Assembly (NCBI RefSeq): GCF_014836665.1
Contig: NZ_JACSQJ010000006.1
Span: 124,001-188,000, forward strand
Direction: 5' to 3'
DNA from: Luteimonas colneyensis
GTDB lineage: Bacteria; Pseudomonadota; Gammaproteobacteria; Xanthomonadales; Xanthomonadaceae
Length of the DNA stretch: 64,000 nt
In this document: positions 1 through 8,289 of the stretch, one piece after another
How positions within the stretch are numbered: position 1 is the stretch's first letter
How the letters are laid out: the number at the start of each line of letters is the position of its first letter
The notes under the pieces: model-generated
Told to the model about the DNA's origin: nothing
Seen by the model: the letters and a program-made list of their open reading frames with translations, nothing else
Databases searched by the model: none
Program-made: the position numbers and the translations under genes

Positions 1-2174
1 GCGCCTTCAGCTTCATCGACGATCTCTGGCTGCAGGAGGTCGATGGTGGCGCCGAGCGCCGCATCCAGGGCCTGCCGCAGCCGCTGGCGCTGGCATCGCT
101 GCAGTGGTCGCCCGACCAGCGCCACATCGCCTTCAGCCACGTCGATCCGCGCGCCGGCCGCGTGGAGCTGTGGCTGGTGGACGTGGCCGAGGGCCGGGCC
201 CGCCGCCTGGTCGAGCGCCCGCTGGGCAGCGTGACCGGCAGCGGCTTCGACTGGCTGCCCGACAGCAGCGGCCTGATCGCGCTGGTGCGGCCGGAGGGGC
301 ATGGCGCACCGCCCGCCGACGATGGCGTGCCGACCGGGCCGAACATCCAGGAGACCCGCGGAAGCGGCCAGGTGCAGAGCCTGCGCACCTACCAGGATCT
401 GCTGGCCAATCCGCACGACGAGGCGCTGTTCGCGTACTACATGACCAGCCAGCTGGTGCGCGTGGGCCTGGACGGCGCGGTGCGCGCCATCGGCACGCCG
501 GAGCTGTACGTCGGCGCCTCGGTGTCGCCCGATGGCCGCCACCTGCTGCGCCAGCGCCTGGAGCGGCCGTTCTCCTATGCCGTGCCGTACTCGCGCTTCC
601 CGCGCCGCATCGACGTCATCGACCTCGATGGCCGCCTGCTGCACACCGTGGCGACGCTGCCGCTGGTCGAAGGCCTGCCGACCGGCAACGATGCCGTCGC
701 CACCGGCGTGCGCCGAATCGCCTGGCGTTCGGACGCGCCGGCCACCCTGGTCTGGGCGGAAGCGCAGGATGGTGGCGATCCCGCGCGTGACGTGGAGGTG
801 CGCGACCGTGTGTTCGCGCACGCGGCGCCCTTCACCGGCGAACCGCGCGTGCTGGTGGATCTTTCCACCCGCTTCGGCAGCGTGCGCTGGGGCGATGGCG
901 GCCTGGCCCTGCTCACCGAATCCTGGTGGAAGACGCGGCGGCTGCGCGAGTGGCGCCTGGCGCCCGACGCCGGCACCGAGCCGGTGCTGCTGCGCGAAGC
1001 GTCCTACGAGGACCGCTACGCCGATCCCGGCACGCCGGTGATGCGGCTGGACGAACGTGGCTTCGCGCGCCTGCTCACCACCGGTGATGGCGACACCATC
1101 TACCGCATCGGCGACGGCGCATCGGCCGAAGGCGACCGCCCCTTCCTCGATCGCCATGACCTGGCGACCGGGACGACCGAGCGCCTGTTCCACTCGCAGG
1201 CGCCCAGGTACGAAGCACCGTTCGCGCTGCTCGACGCCGAAGCCACGCGCATCCTCACCACCCGCGAATCGCCGACCGAGCCGGCCCAGGTGCTGCTGCG
1301 CCAGCACGGCGGCGAGGCCGCGCCGGTGGCGCTGACCGACTTCCCGCATCCGACCCCGGAGCTGCGCGGCGTCAGCAAGGAGCAGATCCGCTACGCGCGC
1401 GCCGATGGCGTCGAGCTCACCGCCGACCTCTACCTGCCGGCCGGCTACGACGCGGAGCGCGACGGCCCGCTGCCGATGCTGATGTGGGCCTACCCGCGCG
1501 AGTTCAAATCCGCCGATGCGGCAAGCCAGGTGCGCGGTTCGCCGTACCGCTTCAACCGCATCAGCTACTGGGGCCCGCTGGCCTTCCTGGCGCGCGGCTA
1601 CGCGGTGCTCGATGGCCCGACCATGCCGATCGTGGGCGAGGGCGATGCCGAGCCCAACGACAGCTACGTGAAGCAGCTGGTCGCCAGCGCGCGGGCGGCG
1701 GTCGACGAGGTGGTGCGGCGTGGCGTGGCCGACCGCGACCGCATCGCCATCGGCGGCCATTCCTACGGCGCGTTCATGACCGCGAACCTGCTGGCACGTT
1801 CGGACCTGTTCCGCGCCGGCATCGCGCGCAGCGGCGCCTACAACCGCTCGCTGACGCCCTTCGGCTTCCAGGCCGAGGAGCGCAACTACTGGCAGGCCAC
1901 CGACACCTACCACGCGATGTCGCCCTTCAACCACGCCGACGGCATCGACGAGCCGCTGCTGATCATCCACGGCGAGGAGGACAACAACTCCGGCACCTTC
2001 CCGATGCAGAGCGAGCGCCTGTTCGCGGCGATGAAGGGCCTGGGCGGCACCGCGCGCCTGGTGATGCTGCCGCGGGAGTCGCACGGCTACCGCGCGCGCG
2101 AGTCGATCCTGCACATGCTGGCGGAGACGGACGCGTGGCTTGAGAAGCATGTCAGGGACGCGGAACCCAGGTAG
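1..2174 (+). CDS. S9 (prolyl oligopeptidase) family peptidase, 5' truncated
   Basis: The reading frame is open from base 3, so the gene starts upstream of the window; 723 residues are visible. The first ~400 residues have the WSPDG-like, repetitive beta character of an S9 propeller. The C-terminal alpha/beta-hydrolase domain carries the nucleophile in GHSYGAF (Ser about visible residue 587), the acid in HGEEDNN (Asp about 660) and the histidine in ESHGY (about 694), the expected order and spacing. Members cut oligopeptides and are often periplasmic in this group, but the N-terminus that would show a signal peptide is missing. The variant GxSxGA instead of GxSxGG resembles the glutamyl-endopeptidase-like S9 branch; that assignment is tentative. 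It ends at a palindromic terminator shared with metK. Confidence 0.9.
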   Translation, partial: AFSFIDDLWLQEVDGGAERRIQGLPQPLALASLQWSPDQRHIAFSHVDPRAGRVELWLVDVAEGRARRLVERPLGSVTGSGFDWLPDSSGLIALVRPEGHGAPPADDGVPTGPNIQETRGSGQVQSLRTYQDLLANPHDEALFAYYMTSQLVRVGLDGAVRAIGTPELYVGASVSPDGRHLLRQRLERPFSYAVPYSRFPRRIDVIDLDGRLLHTVATLPLVEGLPTGNDAVATGVRRIAWRSDAPATLVWAEAQDGGDPARDVEVRDRVFAHAAPFTGEPRVLVDLSTRFGSVRWGDGGLALLTESWWKTRRLREWRLAPDAGTEPVLLREASYEDRYADPGTPVMRLDERGFARLLTTGDGDTIYRIGDGASAEGDRPFLDRHDLATGTTERLFHSQAPRYEAPFALLDAEATRILTTRESPTEPAQVLLRQHGGEAAPVALTDFPHPTPELRGVSKEQIRYARADGVELTADLYLPAGYDAERDGPLPMLMWAYPREFKSADAASQVRGSPYRFNRISYWGPLAFLARGYAVLDGPTMPIVGEGDAEPNDSYVKQLVASARAAVDEVVRRGVADRDRIAIGGHSYGAFMTANLLARSDLFRAGIARSGAYNRSLTPFGFQAEERNYWQATDTYHAMSPFNHADGIDEPLLIIHGEEDNNSGTFPMQSERLFAAMKGLGGTARLVMLPRESHGYRARESILHMLAETDAWLEKHVRDAEPR

Positions 2175-2184
2175 GCCCGCAACG

Positions 2185-2216
2185 AAAAACCCCGCGGATC
2201 CGCGGGGTTTTTTTTT
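2185..2216. terminator. Bidirectional intrinsic terminator (S9 peptidase / metK)
   Basis: A perfect palindrome with AAAAACCCCGCG and CGCGGGGTTTTT arms around GATC, running into nine Ts on the + strand and five As before it, so it can terminate in both directions. It lies between the two convergent stop codons. Confidence 0.95.
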
Positions 2217-2230
2217 CATGCCTGCAAGGC

Positions 2231-3439
2231 TTACAGCTTGGCGGCCTTGCGCAGCTCCTCGGCCTTGTCGGTCTTCTCCCAGGAGAAGGCGGTGGCCGTG
2301 TGGGTCTTGCCGGCGGCGTCGATGTAGCTGACTTCCTGCGGCTTGCGGCCGAAGTGGCCGTAGCTGGCGGTGCGCTGGTAGATCGGGTGCACCAGGTCGA
2401 GCATCCTGATGATGCCGTAGGGACGCAGGTCGAAGTGGCGGCGGATCAGCTTCTCGATCACCTCGTCGGACACCTTGCCGGTGCCGAAGGTGGTGACTGA
2501 GATCGAGGTCGGCTCGGCCACGCCGATGGCGTAGCTCACCTGCACTTCGCAGCGGTCGGCCAGGCCGGCGGCCACGACGTTCTTGGCGACGTAGCGCGCG
2601 GCATAGGCGGCCGAGCGGTCGACCTTCGACGGATCCTTGCCCGAGAACGCGCCGCCGCCGTGGCGGGCCCAGCCGCCGTAGGTGTCGACGATGATCTTGC
2701 GGCCGGTCAGGCCGCAGTCGCCCACCGGGCCGCCGATCTCGAACTTGCCGGTCGGGTTGATATGGAACTTGGTGCCCTTGTGCAGCCACTTGGCCGGAAG
2801 CACCGGGGCCAGGATCTCCTCGCGCACGGCTTCGATCAGGTCCTTCTGCTTCACGCCGGGCGCGTGCTGGGTGGACAGGACCACGGCGTCGATGGCGGTC
2901 GCGACGCCGTCCTCGTAGCGCAGCGTGACCTGGCTCTTGGCGTCCGGGCGCAGCCACGGCAGCGGCGACTTCTTCTTCTTGCGCACCTTGGCCTGCTGCT
3001 CGACCAGGCGATGCGACAGGTGGATCGCCGCCGGCATGTAGCTCGAGGTCTCGTTGGTGGCGTAGCCGAACATCAGGCCCTGGTCGCCGGCGCCCATTTC
3101 CTCGGGCTTCTTGCGGTCCACGCCCTGGGCGATGTGCGGGCTCTGCTTGCCGATGAGGTTCAGCACGCCGCAGGTGGCGCCGTCGAAGCCGACGTCGCTG
3201 GAGTCATAGCCGATGTCGAGGATCACCTTGCGGGTCAGCGCCTCGAGGTCGATCCACGCCGAGGTGGTGATCTCGCCGGCGACGATCGCCACGCCGGTCT
3301 TCACCATGGTCTCGCAGGCCACGCGGGCGCCCTTGTCCTGCGTGAGGATGGCGTCGAGCACGGCATCGGAAATCTGGTCGGCGATCTTGTCCGGATGGCC
3401 TTCGGAAACCGATTCGGAGGTGAACAGGGTGCTGGACAT
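2231..3439 (-). CDS. metK: S-adenosylmethionine synthetase
   Basis: 402 residues, the family's usual length. It condenses methionine and ATP to SAM in the cytosol. Visible signatures are [15 protein letters not shown] near the N-terminus (ATP-binding GHPDK), [11 protein letters not shown], and [19 protein letters not shown] with the phosphate-binding loop. The ATG at 3437-3439 begins [16 protein letters not shown]; the 33 further in-frame codons upstream are unlike the family. A possible -10 (TATCAT on the minus strand near 3482-3487) lies upstream. No SAM or SAH riboswitch is visible in its short leader, in contrast to the riboswitch-controlled metX operon in the same window. Confidence 0.97.
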   Translation of the reverse strand: MSSTLFTSESVSEGHPDKIADQISDAVLDAILTQDKGARVACETMVKTGVAIVAGEITTSAWIDLEALTRKVILDIGYDSSDVGFDGATCGVLNLIGKQSPHIAQGVDRKKPEEMGAGDQGLMFGYATNETSSYMPAAIHLSHRLVEQQAKVRKKKKSPLPWLRPDAKSQVTLRYEDGVATAIDAVVLSTQHAPGVKQKDLIEAVREEILAPVLPAKWLHKGTKFHINPTGKFEIGGPVGDCGLTGRKIIVDTYGGWARHGGGAFSGKDPSKVDRSAAYAARYVAKNVVAAGLADRCEVQVSYAIGVAEPTSISVTTFGTGKVSDEVIEKLIRRHFDLRPYGIIRMLDLVHPIYQRTASYGHFGRKPQEVSYIDAAGKTHTATAFSWEKTDKAEELRKAAKL

Positions 3440-3589
3440 CGGCCTTATATCCCTTGATTCGGATGGAAAGATGGGCGCGCATGATACACGGGGGCGGCCA
3501 CCGGCGCATTGTGCCGCGTTCGCGGGCCTTCCTGTCATTCAGGCGTCGGCGAGGGATCGCGCGCTGCCGCCGGCCGGTAGCATTGCGCG

Positions 3590-4636
3590 ATGGATTCCCT
3601 GACCCAGATCGTCCTCGGCGGCGCCATCGCCGCCGCCATCGCACCGCCCCGGCATCGGCGCGCCGCGCTGCTCGCCGGTGCCGCGCTCGGCACGCTGCCC
3701 GACCTCGACTCGCTGCCGATCGCGCTGTTCACCGACGACCCGGTCGCGCTGATGACCCTGCACCGCGGCTTCAGCCACTCGCTGTTCGTGCTGCCGCTGC
3801 TGGGCTGGTTGCTGTGGGCCTTCTTCCGGCGTCGCGGCGGTCGCGTGTCCGAGTCGCCGACGCGCTGGTTCTGGGCGATCCAGCTGGCGCTGCTCACCCA
3901 TCCGCTGCTCGATGCCTTCACCGTCTACGGCACCCAGCTGCTGTGGCCGCTGCCGTTGCCCCCGGTGATGTGGTCGAGCGTCTTCATCATCGATCCGCTG
4001 TACACGGTGTGGCTGCTCGCCGCCTGCATCGCCGCCCTGGTGCTGCACGAGCGTCCGGCCGCCGGCCGCGCGCTGGTCGCGGGGCTGGTACTGAGCACGG
4101 CCTACCTGGGCTGGTCGCTGCTGGCCAAGGGCCTGGTCGAACGCGAGGCGGGGCGCTCGCTGGCCGCGATCGGCCTGGCCGATGCGCCGCGGTTCGCGAC
4201 GCCGATGCCGTTCAACACCCTGCTCTGGCGCGTGGTGGCGATGACGCCGGACGGCTACGTCGAAGGCTTCCGCTCGCTGGCGGGCGACGAGGGATTGATG
4301 CGCTTCGAGCACCATGCGTCCGACGTCGGCGCCCTGGCCGACGCCGCCGACATCCCCGCGGTCGAACGCCTGGCCTGGTTCAACCATGGCTTCATGCGCG
4401 CCGCGGAGATCGACGGTGGACTGGTGCTGACCGACCTGCGGATGGGCAGCGAGCCCGACTACAGCTTCAGCTTCGTCGTGGCCGAGCGCGACGGCGGACA
4501 GTGGCGGGGAGTCGCGCCCAGGCAGCTGGCCATGTCCTGGGACGATATCGGCCGCCGCCTGCCGCTGGTCTGGGCCCGCATCTTCGACCCCGGGGTCGAG
4601 CTGGCCGCGGACGCCTGCCATTCGATGTCCTGCTGA
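3590..4636 (+). CDS. YdjM/DUF457-type membrane-bound metal-dependent hydrolase
   Basis: 348 residues. The N-terminus MDSLTQIVLGGAIAAAI, followed by GTLPDLDSLP and HRGFSHSL, is the signature of the LexA-regulated, membrane-bound metal-dependent hydrolase family (YdjM-like, PF04307); the conserved Asp and His residues are predicted metal ligands. Five or so hydrophobic segments lie in residues 1-200. The C-terminal ~150 residues are soluble and Trp-rich. The substrate is not known for the family. It is divergent from metK, with 150 bases between the starts. No clear Shine-Dalgarno is seen before the ATG, and I see no LexA-like operator here. Confidence 0.85.
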   Translation: MDSLTQIVLGGAIAAAIAPPRHRRAALLAGAALGTLPDLDSLPIALFTDDPVALMTLHRGFSHSLFVLPLLGWLLWAFFRRRGGRVSESPTRWFWAIQLALLTHPLLDAFTVYGTQLLWPLPLPPVMWSSVFIIDPLYTVWLLAACIAALVLHERPAAGRALVAGLVLSTAYLGWSLLAKGLVEREAGRSLAAIGLADAPRFATPMPFNTLLWRVVAMTPDGYVEGFRSLAGDEGLMRFEHHASDVGALADAADIPAVERLAWFNHGFMRAAEIDGGLVLTDLRMGSEPDYSFSFVVAERDGGQWRGVAPRQLAMSWDDIGRRLPLVWARIFDPGVELAADACHSMSC

Positions 4637-4672
4637 TCACGGGCCATCGGGGGGGTGTGGGGGTCGCGGTGC

Positions 4673-4696
4673 GATTGTTCTTCTGTTGGAACAATC
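4673..4696. promoter_or_regulatory. 24-bp dyad, candidate operator for the nitroreductase gene
   Basis: GATTGTTC and GAACAATC form a perfect 8-bp inverted repeat around the 8-base spacer TTCTGTTG, in an AT-rich island about 85 bases before the nitroreductase ATG. There is no T-tract after it, so it does not look like a terminator for the upstream gene. The regulator is unknown. Confidence 0.5.
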
Positions 4697-4778
4697 AGTG
4701 GTTTCAATCCTGCTTTTGCGCTGATTTGAATTCAATACCATGTGGCCATCCGTTCCAGACCCCTCCGGGAGAGCCCAC

Positions 4779-5378
4779 ATGAACAACCCCGTCATCCAGT
4801 CCCTGCGCAAGCGCCGCAGTCAGTACAGCCTCGGCCGGCAGGTCACGCAGTCGCACGCCGAGATCGAAGCCCTGATCAAGGAGGCGATCCGCCTCAGCCC
4901 CTCGTCCTTCAACTCGCAGTCCTCGCGCGCGGTGATCCTGTTCGGCGCCCAGAGCGAGCGCTTCTGGGAGCTGGTCGGCGACGCGCTGCGCCCGCTGGTG
5001 CCGGCCGATGCCTTCGCCGCCACCGAACAGAAGCTGGGCTCCTTCGCCGCCGGCATCGGCACCGTGCTGTTCTTCGAGGACCAGGACGTGGTGAAGGGCC
5101 TGCAGGAGAAGTTCGCGCTGTATGCCGACAACTTCCCGGTGTGGTCCGAGCAGTCCAGCGGCATCGCCCAGATGGCGACCTGGACCGCGCTGTCCGAGGC
5201 CGGCATCGGCGCCAGCCTGCAGCACTACAACCCGGTCGTGGACGAGGCCGCGCACCGCGAATGGAACCTCCCGCCGAGCTGGAAGCTGCGCGCGCAGATG
5301 CCCTTCGGCTCCAACGAGGCGCCGTTCGCCGACAAGACCTACATCGACGACGCCGAGCGCTTCAGGGTCGTCGCCTGA
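4779..5378 (+). CDS. Nitroreductase family oxidoreductase
   Basis: 199 residues, one nitroreductase (PF00881) domain. The N-terminal RKRRSQYSLGRQV and SPSSFNSQSSRAVILFG motifs are typical of the FMN-binding region, with the AMPFGSNEAPFADK segment near the C-terminus. It is similar to the E. coli YdgI/HBN1-like branch, which reduces nitroaromatics or other acceptors with NAD(P)H; the physiological substrate cannot be read from sequence. The ATG at 4779 follows the purine-rich CTCCGGGAGAG; an in-frame ATG at 4740 is less favoured. It stands alone, with its own AT-rich promoter region and dyad upstream and a terminator downstream. Confidence 0.9.
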   Translation: MNNPVIQSLRKRRSQYSLGRQVTQSHAEIEALIKEAIRLSPSSFNSQSSRAVILFGAQSERFWELVGDALRPLVPADAFAATEQKLGSFAAGIGTVLFFEDQDVVKGLQEKFALYADNFPVWSEQSSGIAQMATWTALSEAGIGASLQHYNPVVDEAAHREWNLPPSWKLRAQMPFGSNEAPFADKTYIDDAERFRVVA

Positions 5379-5389
5379 GTCGCCGCTGC

Positions 5390-5464
5390 GCCGGCCTTCG
5401 GGGCCGGCCGCTGCATGCGCACGCATGATCCGGACCCCGGGTCCTGGCCCGGGGTTCCTGTTTT
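5390..5464. terminator. Hairpins between nitroreductase and dusB
   Basis: Two stem-loops lie in this convergent gap. The first is GCCGGCC-TTCGG-GGCCGGC (5390-5408). The second is ACCCCGGG-TCCTGG-CCCGGGGT (5434-5455), followed by TCCTGTTTT. The second is a plausible intrinsic terminator for the + strand gene. Confidence 0.65.
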
Positions 5465-5474
5465 CGGGGCGCGC

Positions 5475-6473
5475 TCAGGCCGCCGAGGACAGCGGCGGGG
5501 CGACGCCGGCGGAGAGCGCGTCGAAGTAGTCGCGGGTCAGGTCGAGCTGGGCGCGGGCGCTGTCGGCGCGGTTGACCACGGCGCGGAAGGCGGCGTTCTC
5601 GGGCCGGTCCTTCGCGTACCAGCCCAGGTGCTTGCGCGCGATGCGCACGCCCGAAGCTTCGCCGTAGAACGCGTGCAGCGCCTCGAGATGGCCGAGCAGG
5701 ATGTCGCGCACCTCCTGCAGCGACGGCGGCGGCAGCTGCTCGCTGGTGGCGAGGAAATGCGCGACCTCGCGGAAGATCCACGGCCGCCCCTGCGCGGCGC
5801 GGCCGACCATCACCGCGTCGGCGCCGGTGTGGCGCAGCACCGCCGCGGCCCTGGCCGGCGAATCGATGTCGCCGTTGGCGATCACCGGGATGCGCAGCCG
5901 CGACTTCACCTCGGCGATGGTGTCGTACTCGGCGACCCCGGTGTAATGCTGGTCGCGCGTGCGCCCGTGCACGGCCAGCGCCTGGATGCCGGAGTCCTCG
6001 GCGATGCGCGCGATCGCCACCGCGTTGCGCTGGCCGGCGGCCCAGCCGGTGCGGATCTTCAGCGTGACCGGCACGTCCACCGCGGCCACCACCGCCGACA
6101 GGATGCGCGCCACCAGCGCCTCGTCGCGCATCAGCGCCGAGCCGGCCCAGGCGTTGCAGACCTTCTTCGCAGGGCAGCCCATGTTGATGTCGATGATGCG
6201 GGCGCCCTGGTCGGCGTTGTAGCGCGCGGCCTCGGCCAGCTGCGCGGGCTCGGTGCCGGCGATCTGCACGCCGACCGGGTCGGGCTCGCCGGCGTGGTCC
6301 ATCCGGCGCAGCGATTTCTCCGTGCCCCAGAACCTGGGGTCGGAGATGGTCATCTCGGACATCGCCAGGCCCGCGCCCAGGCGCTTGCACAGCAGCCGGA
6401 ACGGCTTGTCGGTCACGCCCGCCATGGGCGCGAGGACGACGTGCGGGGCGATGTCGTAGGGGCCGATGCGCAT
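5475..6473 (-). CDS. dusB: tRNA-dihydrouridine synthase B
   Basis: 332 residues. It reduces uridine to dihydrouridine in tRNA with FMN and NADPH. The N-terminus MRIGPYDIAPHVVLAPMAGV, INMGCPAKKV with the catalytic Cys at residue 100 (same index as E. coli DusB), GDIDSP and GRAAQGRPWIF are the Dus signatures, and overall it matches DusB better than DusA/DusC. The ATG at 6473 is preferred over one six codons upstream because it matches the family N-terminus. In many gammaproteobacteria dusB precedes fis; here the downstream neighbour is the convergent nitroreductase gene and no fis is present. Confidence 0.95.
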   Translation of the reverse strand: MRIGPYDIAPHVVLAPMAGVTDKPFRLLCKRLGAGLAMSEMTISDPRFWGTEKSLRRMDHAGEPDPVGVQIAGTEPAQLAEAARYNADQGARIIDINMGCPAKKVCNAWAGSALMRDEALVARILSAVVAAVDVPVTLKIRTGWAAGQRNAVAIARIAEDSGIQALAVHGRTRDQHYTGVAEYDTIAEVKSRLRIPVIANGDIDSPARAAAVLRHTGADAVMVGRAAQGRPWIFREVAHFLATSEQLPPPSLQEVRDILLGHLEALHAFYGEASGVRIARKHLGWYAKDRPENAAFRAVVNRADSARAQLDLTRDYFDALSAGVAPPLSSAA

Positions 6474-6518
6474 GACGCCATTGTCGCCCATGCGGCCGCA
6501 GAGGCGTGGCCTCGCGGC

Positions 6519-7226
6519 TCAGCGCCGGAGGTGGTAGAGCTCGAAGCGGTCGCCTTCCGCGTCCAGCACCATCAGCAGTTCGCGCGGGCCGATCCTGAGC
6601 AGCCGGCCGGCGCTGTCGTGTTCGCCGGGGGTGGCGGCGTCCGGCGCGGCGACGCGGCTGTAGGTGCGCGGCGGCTCCTCGTTCACCGTGCGCGCGCCCA
6701 GGAACACGAATCCGGCCCCGTCCATCGGATACAGCCGCCCGCTGCGCCGCTGCGAGCCGCTGGTCTTGGCGAACCTGTAGCTGGCGTCGCCGGTGCCGTC
6801 GGCGTCGATGGTCGCCGCGAAGTAGGGATAGACGAAGCCCTGTCCGCCGTCGACCTGGATCGAGCGCACGCGCCAGGCACCGCCGATGTCGCCGGGCTGG
6901 AGCGGCTCGCGCGCGCGCTCGAGCAGCAGGCGGGCGTGCCGCGAGCCTTCGTCGTCGCCGGTGGTCGCGGCCGTGGCCCGCGCCACGGCGTCGTCGACCA
7001 TGGCGCGATGCGCGGGCAGCACGACGGCATGCCAGCCGCGGAGGGGCGGGGACTCCGCGGCGGGCGCGGGTGACGGTGCCGGTGTCGTCGTGGCGGGCGG
7101 GTCGGGAGGCACGTGTTCCCCACGGGCATCCGGGCGCGCATTGGCATCGGGTCCATGCATCCGTTCCGGCGAGCAGGCGGCGAGCAGGACCAGCGAGGTG
7201 GCGGCAATCAGGGCAGGCTTCACCAT
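6519..7226 (-). CDS. DUF4893-like lipoprotein
   Basis: 235 residues. It begins with a lipoprotein signal (MVKPALIAATSLVLLAAC, lipobox LAAC), then a Pro/Ala-rich linker to about residue 60, then a globular part with WRVRSIQV, GFVYPYF, FVFLGAR and a C-terminal LLMVLDAEGDRFELYHLRR. This pattern fits the DUF4893 family, whose function is unknown. Start 7226 is chosen because GGAG sits just before it and it begins the signal peptide; an ATG five codons upstream is possible. It lies between dusB and the ribokinase gene on the same strand, with gaps of 45 and 85 bases. Confidence 0.75.
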   Translation of the reverse strand: MVKPALIAATSLVLLAACSPERMHGPDANARPDARGEHVPPDPPATTTPAPSPAPAAESPPLRGWHAVVLPAHRAMVDDAVARATAATTGDDEGSRHARLLLERAREPLQPGDIGGAWRVRSIQVDGGQGFVYPYFAATIDADGTGDASYRFAKTSGSQRRSGRLYPMDGAGFVFLGARTVNEEPPRTYSRVAAPDAATPGEHDSAGRLLRIGPRELLMVLDAEGDRFELYHLRR

Positions 7227-7311
7227 CGTCTCCGCAGTCATCGCCCGGGCACGGTGGCGCGCGGGCGATGAGTCGGCGGTGAACCCGGGCGCCGCCGGCC
7301 CCCGGGTGCGT

Positions 7312-8280
7312 TCAGGCCCCGGGGAAGCGCGAGGCGACTTCGTCGCCCCCGGGCATCGCGGCGGCGGCGCCTGGGCGTTCGGTCGACAGCGCGGCGTAGC
7401 GCGTCGCGAAGCGCACGTGGGTCGCGAAGGGGCGCGTGGGCCCGCCGGCCAGCGACGCCGCCAGTGCGCCGTTGAAGGCATCCCCGGCGCCGGTGGTGTC
7501 CACCACCCTGGCCGCGGCCGCCGGGCAGCGGTAGTGCGCCTGTCCGTCGCCGCGCAGGCTGTCCTCGCGGTGCGAGACGAAACACCCCATCGCGCCCAGC
7601 GTCAGCACCACGGTGCCGCGCGGGAGCAGGGTGCGGCAGAGCCGGTGCAGGTGTTCGTCGTCCAGGCCCGCCAGCGCGGCCGGATCGACGTCGGCGCCGC
7701 AGTGCCGCGCGAGCAGGCCGCTGAATTCGGTCTCGTTGGGGGTCAGTACTTCGGCGACCGCCAGCAGTTCGCGGCTGCAGCCGGCATTCGCGGGCGCGGG
7801 GTTGAGCAGGGTATGCGCGCCGCTGGCGCGGGCCAGGCGCAGGGCCTCGACGATGGCGTGGAGCGGCGATTCGAGCTGCGCCAGCACCACGTCGGCGGCG
7901 GCGATGGCCTCGCCCTGCGCGGCCACGAACTCCGGCGTCAGCGCCGCGTTCGCGCCCGGGCCGATGACAATGCTGTTGGTGCCGTCGTCGCCGACGTAGA
8001 TGCCCGCGGTGCCGGTGGCGGCCTCGCTGGCCGCGGCGCGCAGGTCGATGCCGTGCGCGGCGGCCAGGCGTCGGGCCAGGCGCCCGCCATCGTCGTCACC
8101 GAGCGCGCAGACGAAGGTGGTGTCGGCGCCGGCCAGCGCCGAGGCGACGGCCTGGTTGAACCCCTTTCCGCCGGGGCCGGTGGAGTACCCGCCGGCCAGC
8201 GTCTCGCCCGGGCGCGGCAGCGTGGCGCAGTGCCAGACGTGGTCGACGTTGAACGAGCCGGCGACGACGACGCGCGACAT
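7312..8280 (-). CDS. rbsK: Ribokinase (PfkB family)
   Basis: 322 residues, normal for ribokinase. It phosphorylates ribose with ATP. Visible are the N-terminal substrate motif VVVAGSFNVDHVWHC, the GGKGFNQAVA stretch, and the C-terminal PfkB signature DTTGAGDAFNGALAAS with the catalytic Asp. It lies 9 bases after the nucleoside transporter gene on the same strand, so the pair is probably an operon for using the ribose of imported nucleosides. Other PfkB sugar or nucleoside kinases are possible, but GG(K/R)G(x)NQA favours ribokinase. Confidence 0.88.
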   Translation of the reverse strand: MSRVVVAGSFNVDHVWHCATLPRPGETLAGGYSTGPGGKGFNQAVASALAGADTTFVCALGDDDGGRLARRLAAAHGIDLRAAASEAATGTAGIYVGDDGTNSIVIGPGANAALTPEFVAAQGEAIAAADVVLAQLESPLHAIVEALRLARASGAHTLLNPAPANAGCSRELLAVAEVLTPNETEFSGLLARHCGADVDPAALAGLDDEHLHRLCRTLLPRGTVVLTLGAMGCFVSHREDSLRGDGQAHYRCPAAAARVVDTTGAGDAFNGALAASLAGGPTRPFATHVRFATRYAALSTERPGAAAAMPGGDEVASRFPGA

Positions 8281-8289
8281 CGTGCGTGC

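Noticed and set aside
3440-3589. SAM or SAH riboswitch in front of metK
   Set aside because: The leader is short and lacks the S-box core motifs that are so clear at 46089-46207; no alternative aptamer is recognisable.
4640-4700. Terminator for the membrane hydrolase at the GATTGTTC dyad
   Set aside because: The stem is AT-rich and weak and is not followed by a T-tract; an operator reading is more consistent.
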